From Cyathus striatus (lineage: Eukaryota > Basidiomycota > Agaricomycetes > Agaricales > Nidulariaceae): DNA of 64,000 nucleotides. Each line of letters opens with the position of its first letter. Position 1 is the stretch's first letter. The stretch is taken from assembly GCA_025738555.1 (NCBI GenBank), contig JAOVFP010000012.1, forward strand, positions 558,001-622,000, read 5' to 3'. The translations under genes were made by a program, and so were the position numbers. Shown here in pieces: positions 57,580 through 64,000 of this stretch. The notes under the pieces were generated by a model. That model searched no databases. It had not been told where the DNA came from and saw only the letters and a program-made list of their open reading frames with translations.

Positions 57580-58308
57580 TCAGTAGCGAGAATGGCGATG
57601 ACTGTAGTACATTGAATGTTGGAGGATCTTGGCCCTCTCACACACACTGCAATTGCACGGTGGCAGCCACCTATTTACCAACTTGACCGTATTTATTTCA
57701 GGGATCTCGCACGGCGTACTTGGCTCCCGCTGCACCAGCTTGATCGTAGCAGGAGCCTCTGAGCCGCTCCTCAGCGACATGTGAGAAGGAGCTGTCTTCC
57801 GTAGCTGCTCATCCAGCGCCCTCTTTAAGCTTCCGAATGAGGTCTTTGCCTTCACTTCCAGAAGTCTTGTTTTGAATGGTTGCCCGTTTCGGTTGTTTCT
57901 GACCAAATAATATACGTCGGTACCTTCAACACTCTTTTTCTTCCAAATTCCCCTTTTCTTCGGGTTCCCGTCTTCAAAAACCGTCTGCTCCATAGGCTTA
58001 TGGTCGATTTCTGTTTCTTTTTCCTTTCCCTTCCAGAACATAACTCGAGTTCTTTGCACACCAATTTTCCTCTTTTTCCCATTTTCCAAATGTTCTTCTT
58101 CCCATTCGTTCCTAGAATCGTCATCGGGCTCTTTCAGTTCCCCTGGACTATTTCGAACGTAGAACACAAAGCTCTGATGGTCCGAACTCTCCATTATTAT
58201 AGTGAAAGCCTTGAAATCGGAGCAAAGCTTAATCATTTTAGTTGCATTTTCCATACAAGTCTCGACGTGAATGTTTGTCGACCATTCATTTGTTCTGGTC
58301 GAGTACAT
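57580..58308 (-). CDS. Hypothetical protein, single exon
   Basis: An uninterrupted 242-codon frame starting MYSTRTNEWSTNIHVETC. It is polar and charged, with a Lys/Glu-rich centre (NEWEEEHLENGKKRKIG, GNPKKRGIWKKK) and a C-terminal CNCSVCERAKILQHS that might hold a Cys cluster. I do not recognise a family. There is no intron, unlike nearly all neighbours, and it lies beside a tRNA gene, so an origin by retroposition or from a mobile element is possible but not shown. Confidence 0.5.
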   Translation of the reverse strand: MYSTRTNEWSTNIHVETCMENATKMIKLCSDFKAFTIIMESSDHQSFVFYVRNSPGELKEPDDDSRNEWEEEHLENGKKRKIGVQRTRVMFWKGKEKETEIDHKPMEQTVFEDGNPKKRGIWKKKSVEGTDVYYLVRNNRNGQPFKTRLLEVKAKTSFGSLKRALDEQLRKTAPSHMSLRSGSEAPATIKLVQREPSTPCEIPEINTVKLVNRWLPPCNCSVCERAKILQHSMYYSHRHSRY

Positions 58309-58317
58309 CTTTAAAGA

Positions 58318-58352
58318 TGTTAGTTAGGTGAGTTAGGTACAAGTTAGGTAGG
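58318..58352 (+). repeat. Degenerate TTAGGT repeats
   Basis: Four TTAGG(T) units spaced by short variable bases in 35 bp, resembling fungal telomere units (TTAGGG), about 165 bp before the tRNA. Confidence 0.4.
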
Positions 58353-58515
58353 AATAACAATAATTGGCGTCATTTTATATGTTTTGAGAGATCAATAGAT
58401 TTCAATGCTCTTTAATTGCGGTTCCGAGGAACTTCAATATATTTAGCTTATTAAGTCTTGAGGTGATTTTGACTGTATATACTACATAGTTACTGCAGTT
58501 TAATATGTTCGCAGT

Positions 58516-58600
58516 TCTCTGTTAGTATATCGGTTAGTACACGCGCTTGTCACGTATTGTAATACCGCGCGAAAGCTGGGTTCGACTCCCAGACAGAGAG
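58516..58600 (+). tRNA. tRNA-Asp (anticodon GTC) with 13-nt intron
   Basis: Acceptor stem TCTCTGT/ACAGAGA pairs fully, discriminator G. D stem GTAT/GTAC, anticodon stem CGCGC/GCGCG, anticodon GTC in TTGTCA, T arm CTGGG-TTCGACT-CCCAG. A 13-nt intron lies one base 3' of the anticodon (about 58552-58564). A-box (TAGTATATCGG) and B-box (GGTTCGACTCC) are intact. Mature length 72 nt. Acts in translation as Asp acceptor. Confidence 0.93.
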
Positions 58601-59236
58601 TAGTTTTTTTTTTGGTTCTACCTTTATTGCAGCCTTTTACATAACGTGCATCAATATAAAAACGGGTCCCTATCGGTTTTCGCGACCAAACTTTCGCTTC
58701 TTCCTAAATTTACACTTACTGTAGATTCGCATTTTCTTCTACCTACTTACGGCTTCTTCCCAGAAGGAGTCGAGAAACATACCACGAGCGTGAGAGCTGT
58801 GCAGAGTCGGTGGGAGGAATCCCAGCGATGTCTATGTTTAGTGCGATCACCGGTAAACTATTTCAAGGCTAACTCGATAAGAATCCATATGCTCAACCAA
58901 TGTTCAACCGATTACAATCATATAGCAACAAGGAGTTGAATACGTCGAGTTATTACGGGTTGGAAGTGCATAGGGACACGTAGGTTAAGTCAAGGATAAG
59001 TACAGCATGCGACATGGTGCATTCAGTATCCGACGACGGCGTGAGTTTTACCACCAGCTTGTCGGAGTTGTCGAGAGTCCAAACAGGTCATCTTACTTAT
59101 CCATAAGTCATCCATGCGATCGCTAATCTCAAGACTTTCATTCCCATGCTACCCTTCTGAAGCCCGACCTCCTATATATCAAGTACTGAACCAGAGTGCT
59201 AGACAATTACTAAAGTACTCAGGTCTCTCCTTACGA
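58601..59236. other. Spacer before the barrel array
   Basis: Besides the tRNA terminator, a plus-strand frame at 58646-58939 has no recognisable features. I see no fifth barrel copy or remnant here. Confidence 0.35.
58603..58614 (+). terminator. Pol III T-run terminator
   Basis: A run of T directly after the tRNA 3' end, as expected for RNA polymerase III stop signals. Confidence 0.8.
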
Positions 59237-60026
59237 ATGACTACTGTCGAATTCGTCACTTTTGAAGCTTCAAAAAGCTACCTGGAAAACCCGGCGAAGA
59301 CCATTACTGATACGGTGAAATGGGTAGCTAAGGAAGCAGGATTTATCTCGTATGTCGTTGACATCGCTATACTCATTGTCGAGTGCCCTGACAGTAAGGT
59401 AGCGCCTATTACGGAGTTCAGACTGAAGATAAAAACATAGGCCATATCGTCATCGGTGAGCTAGCTTTATCGGCTTTTCCCTTCTCCCCCCTAGTCCTGC
59501 GGAGCTAAAGTAAAACGCCGAAGTATGGGAAACTTATGAGCATCATGACATTGTTATGAAGCGCGCTGATTACAGCGAACTCCTTGAACTTATCAAACCA
59601 TGCCTAGCTACTCCGCTTGTTATGCAGCATGTTCCATATGTAATACCAAACGTTGCCCTGGAGTCTCCTACAACAGAACTTGCTACATTCAGGCTCAAAG
59701 ATAGTCAGGGAAAGGAACTCGTTGAATCTGGTCTGCGTACCTTGTCTGCTGAAATCGATAAGAAAAGTCGACATCCGCCGAGTGTCTGGAACGAAGTCCG
59801 AGAGAAGCCTGGGTCTTATATTTTAGCTATTGGGTGGGATAGCAAAGTGGTGAGTAGTTAAGCCTACGATAAACGTACGTTGCTGTTGGCATTAAATTGA
59901 CATCGGCCATCATAGCATCATGAAGAAACTGTCAAGGCAGAGAACTTCCAGAAGATAATAGGCAACTTACGTCAGGTGGCAGACATTTCCCTTATTCACG
60001 TAGATCTCAAGAAGTTCACTGTGTAA
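59237..60026 (+). CDS. ABM-like alpha/beta-barrel protein, copy 1
   Basis: 200 residues, exons 59237-59349, 59403-59455, 59524-59849, 59916-60026; phases close. The first half (VEFVTFEAS...AYYGVQTEDKNIGHIVIVWETYEHH) looks like a dimeric alpha/beta-barrel (ABM or stress-response type) monomer with beta-alpha-beta-beta pattern. The second half (TTELATFRLKD...VWNEVREKPGSYILAIGWDSK) repeats this fold. Each protein thus probably folds as a fused dimer. No signal peptide. Such folds occur in small oxygenases, lyases and heme-binding proteins; no catalytic residue can be assigned. Copy 1 is the most diverged of the four (third exon 326 nt rather than 332). Confidence 0.75.
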
Positions 60027-60313
60027 TGTACTAAATCTGTACTTATATAGCCTGCCTAAATGATGAATTCGCAACTCTTTAGCACGCCTATCAGACTGAT
60101 GTTCGGCTGATAATATCAAACGGCCTGATAAGAGTGAGATTCTGAGCTCCTGTTTGTCGTTACTTATATTGAGAGTATTCATGTGGGCGCACTAAAAATC
60201 ATATGTCAAAACTGATGAGATTTGTTGCCGACATATCGTTCCCGGTTCTCGGGAAGATCTAAGAGGGCTGAGTTCAAAGCTAGGTCAATTGCTTCCCACT
60301 ATCACTCACCACT

Positions 60314-61130
60314 ATGGTTAAAAGTCCTGTAACTAAACCTGTCGTCGAGATATTGACTTTTCCAACTTCGGAAGCTTTCCAAAAGGATCCCGTCTCAACG
60401 GGGGCATTAGGTCTGACATTACTAACGAAAGCAGACGGATGTTTATGGTACGATATACTCTGGCGTAAAGTTTCGTATATTAACAGCACGGTACGCTGCA
60501 GTGCATATTATGGAATTCAAGTCGAAGACGCAAATGTGGGATACCTATTTGTTGGTAAGGCAACCGTTCAAGTTGTTCAAGTTAAGCCTTTAATGAACGT
60601 CTTACTGATTCCATATAGTTTGGGAAACGTATGAGCACCACCAAAAATGGACTGCCCACCCAGAATATATTCCTGCGATGAAGGGCCTTCGAAAATGCCT
60701 TGCTGGAAAATACAATTTCCAACATGTAGACTTCATAGTGGATCCAAATAATGCTTTGGGTGCACCTGTCACCGAGATATTGTCCTTGAAGCTAAAGCCT
60801 GATGCATCGAAGAGAAAGTTAATTTTAGCATTGGACGGATTGTCCAGCCAGGCAAATACATTACAAGAAACCTATTCACCTTGTACATGGGGAGAAAGTA
60901 GAGAATGTCCTGGAAGATATACGTTTATCACGGGCTGGAGGAGCAAAGAAGTCAGTATCGCCATTTCAGTTATGTGACAGCCTCGTTAACAGCCTCTACA
61001 GGCCCACACCCTGGTACAGACTGCTTCAAAAGGTTCCTCATTTGTAAAAAGCCTGCTTGAGGAAGCAGATATTGCTATGGTACATGCCAGACTCCACAGA
61101 CGCTCGATGCAGGTGCTTGCAGTGCTGTGA
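60314..61130 (+). CDS. ABM-like alpha/beta-barrel protein, copy 2
   Basis: 215 residues, exons 60314-60447, 60502-60554, 60619-60950, 61002-61130; phases close. Same two-half layout as copy 1: VEILTFPTSEAFQKDP, YYGIQVEDANVGYLFVVWETYEHH, then TEILSLKLKPDA, WGESRECPGRYTFITGWRS. The first exon is longer by 21 nt (extra N-terminal MVKSPVTK-like residues), and the C-terminal end (after MVHARL) differs from the HIHFKKFAP end of copies 3 and 4. All copies share the G-x-Q-x-E-D...WETY-x-H motif, probably a structural or active-site element. Confidence 0.78.
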
Positions 61131-61371
61131 CAGGGCCCAGGAGTATTGAAGAAGTTAAATTAAAGAGATTAATACCATAGTGTAGACTTTTGGTGACGTG
61201 CGGCTGAATCACCAAGTATAGCATATCTATCCGTGCGAATGAAGCATGCTAGTGAGCGGGGTAGTAAACCCCTGATTAGAAGAAGTGATTGTCAACCTGA
61301 GGCCGACCAATTCAGATAGATAAAGAAGCCATCAACTAAATAGTACCTATACCCTTTGAATACCTTGTAAA

Positions 61372-62137
61372 ATGCCCATTATTGAGATTGCGACTTTCCC
61401 CAGCACTACGGCGTTCATTTCAGACCCCATAAAGACAGGAGCTCCAGCTTTTAGCAAGATAGCCCAAGCAGAGGGGTTTCATGGGTAGGTGTAATGTACC
61501 ATATGCTCATCTGCTACTAATGTTTCACAGTCTATACACCGGAACGCAAGTCGAAGATGAAAAAACGGGGTACCTGATAGTCAGTGAGTATCATTAGTTA
61601 GTACCAGCAGACTATATGCCAATTCCACTAGTCTGGGAGACGTATGGGCACCACAAGATTGTTACTGAACAGGCCGATTACCCTCAATTAATTGAGACCT
61701 TGAAAGCCTGTTTTTCAGGAAGCATCGATGTGCAACATGTCGAATTCAATGCGGACATATCAGCTGCATTTGAAGCCCCTGTAACGGAATTCGCAGTAGC
61801 TACGTTGAAACCGGGGAAGGCGAAGGAAGACGCCGTATTGCCAGTGCAGAAACTTACGGCTGCACTTGACAACACTGAAGGCACGGTAAAGCCAGCTGTC
61901 TGGGGAGCGAGTCGCGAACGAGCAGACACGTTAATATTCTGTGTGGGATGGCCATCGAAGCAGGTAACTTGTATCTTACCGTCACGCGAGAAAAAAATAG
62001 TGAAGTTGACCATATAAACTCAGGTTCACCTGGACAGCGTAAAAGGCTCGAAGACATTGCCCCCTGTTGTAGGAGATTTACTTGCAGTGGTAGAACCTTC
62101 CCCAGTTCACATTCATTTTAAGAAATTCGCTCCATAG
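61372..62137 (+). CDS. ABM-like alpha/beta-barrel protein, copy 3
   Basis: 203 residues, exons 61372-61484, 61531-61583, 61632-61963, 62024-62137; phases close. Motifs: IEIATFPSTTAFISDP, LYTGTQVEDEKTGYLIVIWETYGHH, TEFAVATLKPGKAKED, AVWGASRERADTLIFCVGWPSKQ, and the end VHIHFKKFAP. It pairs closest with copy 4: the two share most of the second half (VQH, LKPGK, VGWPSKQVHL, VKGS). This suggests the most recent duplication. Same transcriptional direction as the other copies. Confidence 0.78.
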
Positions 62138-62488
62138 TCAGTAGTTGCGACGTTGTAGTTGTATTCCCGAATCCGATGGAAAATGCTCTTCGACATTCAT
62201 TACCAATCATATCCCGCTGAAAAGGGCGAAATAAGTCGGAAATTACGAGCGTCAAGCCCCGAGTGACGAAAATCAAGATGCAAGAATAGAAAGTGCACGC
62301 CTTGGTAGTAGTGTTTTCCAGCCCTATTCACGTATCCTGCAGGTTGCTCTAACAGAATGCCTTCGGGGAAATACCCTGAGTGAAGCTATATAATCCCTAA
62401 GGTTGGCAATCAGTCCATACGAAGCTACCAAACCTACGCATATCAAAAAGCTATCGTTCGCATAAGGCTCCCTGCTCCTTACATCTCG
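62138..62488. other. Spacer between barrel copies 3 and 4
   Basis: Promoter of copy 4; the minus frame at 62324-62584 is a shadow. Nothing else seen. Confidence 0.4.
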
Positions 62489-63254
62489 ATGACCACTATT
62501 GTCATTATCACATTTCCCAGTACTGAAGAATTCGTCGCTGATCCTCTTAAGACTGGAGAAGCAGCTTTTCGAAAAATCGTCCAAGCAGCAGGGTGTCGTG
62601 GGTACATTATGCCATGACCTCGGTGGACATCTTAACTAATACCTTCAAACAGGATATACACAGGAATACAAGTTGAAGATACGAGAACAGGATACCTGAT
62701 AGTTGGTGAGCGTCAGCAATCACATAGGAATGACATGCACCGATTCATTAGCTTGGGAAACATACGAGCATTGCAAGATTATTACCGAACAAGCTGATTA
62801 TCCTCCACTTACAGAGACACTGAAACCATGGTTTTCAGATGGCATAGATGTACAGCACATCGACTTTGGTGCTAACGTAACGGCAGCGCTGGAGGCCCCT
62901 ACGACGGAATTCGGCGTAGTCAAACTAAAGCCAGGGAAGAGAAAGGAGGATCTCATACCAATTATACAAGCAATCACTACTACGCTGGACAACACACAGG
63001 GTGTTGTAAGGCCAGCAGTGTGGGGGCTGAGTCGGGAGCACCTAGATACGTTTGTACTGTGTGTAGGGTGGCCATCCAAGCAGGTAATCAATATCGTATT
63101 CAGATACGACCCCAGCTAACCGAAGATTCTCGCCCAGGTCCATTTGAATAGTGTGAAAGGCTCGGAGGCTATGATGGGTCTCATTGGGAAGCTGCGTGAG
63201 GTCGTAGAACCTTCTGCAGTTCATATTCATTTCCAGAAATACGCTCCACAGTAA
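62489..63254 (+). CDS. ABM-like alpha/beta-barrel protein, copy 4
   Basis: 204 residues, exons 62489-62601, 62653-62705, 62752-63083, 63138-63254; phases close. Exons 1-3 have exactly the lengths of copy 3 (113, 53, 332 nt). Motifs: IVIITFPSTEEFVADP, IYTGIQVEDTRTGYLIV, WETYEHC, TEFGVVKLKPGKRKED, AVWGLSREHLDTFVLCVGWPSKQ, and the end VHIHFQKYAPQ. WETYEHC replaces the HH of the other copies, so a His conserved in copies 1-3 is Cys here. If that His binds metal or heme, copy 4 may differ in activity. Confidence 0.78.
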
Positions 63255-63403
63255 ATGATATGGCGGATTTCCAACAGTATAGTATATCCGTTACATCACA
63301 TAAATTAAAGGACCTGTTCTGCCTTGAGTTAGTATTTAAAACACTTTCAAATGGAGATGTCTCGCTACGCATTACCTACTTACTGGGTTCCGGGTTGTTT
63401 GTA

Positions 63404-64000
63404 CTACCGCTTATAACTTGCGGTCTTCTTTGACATGTATACACAACTGAAGAAGTCCACGTTCTTTCTAAACCAAGGGGCCCACTCAGAATCAACATGG
63501 TGACAGCCATCAACCACCAGCGACTTCATACGAGACTTTCCATACAGTATGTCTTTGTTCTGAGATAGCTCAGAACTGTTTGGAAGTCGAGCCTTGACAA
63601 GCCTATGGAGAGGACCGGTTTTTACGTCATTGCAATACGAGACATTTAGCCTGGTCAGACTAGGACATAGCGCATCAGGAGTGTTGCTAGAGTCAGTGTC
63701 GTTTTTACTTTCAAATGGAGCCAGCGCTTCCAATACTTTGCCCGAGATATCCGTCAAACTCGACATTTCGAGTGTCTGTACTAATGGCGTTGCCTTGAGA
63801 AACTGGATAAGAGTTTCCGCGTTGGCTATCAGACAAGATCGTATCTGAAGCTCTGTCAACAGCGGCACTGTTTGAGAAAGAGTTATTAGTGCTCCATCCA
63901 GATTTCTTGTGAGTTTCGAGAGGCGAAGGATTTCCAAAGAAGGGAATATGGTTACAGATAAAAGTCCTGCTGCCCATTCAACGTTGGTAATATCGAGCAC
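63404..64000 (-). CDS. F-box/LRR-like protein, 3' part (runs off the edge)
   Basis: The last 198 codons of a minus-strand gene whose 5' part lies beyond 64000. Leu-rich segments (FPSLEILRLSKL, VPLLTELQIRSC, TPLVQTLEMSSLTDISGKVLEAL, CPSLTRLNVSYCNDV) and a C-terminal LVVDGCHHVDSEWAPWFRKNV match the LRR tail of basidiomycete F-box proteins such as the one at 45801-47616. The F-box itself is not in the window. No break is seen. Confidence 0.7.
   Translation of the reverse strand: MLDITNVEWAAGLLSVTIFPSLEILRLSKLTRNLDGALITLSQTVPLLTELQIRSCLIANAETLIQFLKATPLVQTLEMSSLTDISGKVLEALAPFESKNDTDSSNTPDALCPSLTRLNVSYCNDVKTGPLHRLVKARLPNSSELSQNKDILYGKSRMKSLVVDGCHHVDSEWAPWFRKNVDFFSCVYMSKKTASYKR

Noticed and set aside
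57880..58314. 144-codon plus-strand frame opposite the hypothetical single-exon gene
   Set aside because: Phe/Leu/Pro-rich antisense of a Lys/Glu-rich frame; no support of its own.
1..64000. CRISPR arrays, intact transposons, rRNA and mating-type genes
   Set aside because: No direct-repeat/spacer pattern, transposase, reverse transcriptase, rRNA-like stretch, homeodomain or pheromone receptor motif was seen.

Overview
The window reads as a nuclear contig from a filamentous basidiomycete, most likely an Agaricomycete saprotroph. Genes on both strands are cut by many 45-60 bp GT-AG introns. Intergenic gaps are mostly 0.2-2.4 kb. The set includes fungal and basidiomycete families: a GH131 glucanase with a CBM1, a CE16 esterase, EAF7, SCH9, and F-box/LRR proteins of the basidiomycete type. 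I see no ribosomal RNA, CRISPR array, mating-type gene or intact transposon.

Layout. 0-9 kb: a broken DUF7770-like gene, a histidine-phosphatase gene, an AN1 zinc-finger gene, the NuA4 subunit EAF7 and a small secreted protein. 9-24 kb: the HECT ubiquitin ligase RSP5, a RasGEF (CDC25 type), the complex I subunit NDUFS4 and a CSC1/OSCA-like channel. 24-29 kb: three secreted proteins in a row (GH131-CBM1, Cu/Zn superoxide dismutase, CE16 acetylesterase), fitting plant cell wall attack. 29-41 kb: the ER contact-site protein SCS2/VAP, a 20-exon full-length ABCB transporter and the SCH9 kinase. 42-57 kb: a 140-residue unknown, a G-patch protein, an F-box/LRR protein, a PQ-loop vacuolar transporter sharing a 186 bp promoter with prohibitin 2, the meiotic MutS homologue MSH5 and the mitochondrial phosphate carrier. 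57-64 kb: a single-exon unknown, tRNA-Asp with an intron, four tandem paralogues of a two-half alpha/beta-barrel (ABM-like) protein, and the 3' end of a second F-box/LRR gene.

Most genes are conserved housekeeping or signalling genes. RasGEF, SCH9 and RSP5 belong to nutrient signalling and turnover of permeases. PHB2, NDUFS4 and the phosphate carrier act in the inner mitochondrial membrane. CSC1, ABCB and the PQ-loop protein are membrane transporters.

Two results stand out. First, spliced reading frames of at least seven conserved genes each contain one or more single-base frame breaks, several in short G/C runs, while neighbours of 3-4 kb coding length are perfectly open. This looks like residual assembly indels, and any automatic annotation here will split those genes. 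MSH5 has four breaks, so real decay cannot be excluded there. Second, the four-gene alpha/beta-barrel array has the same exon design in every copy (second exon exactly 53 nt in all four) and is the best candidate for a lineage-specific expansion of unknown function. Exon boundaries below were worked out by hand from splice signals and family conservation.
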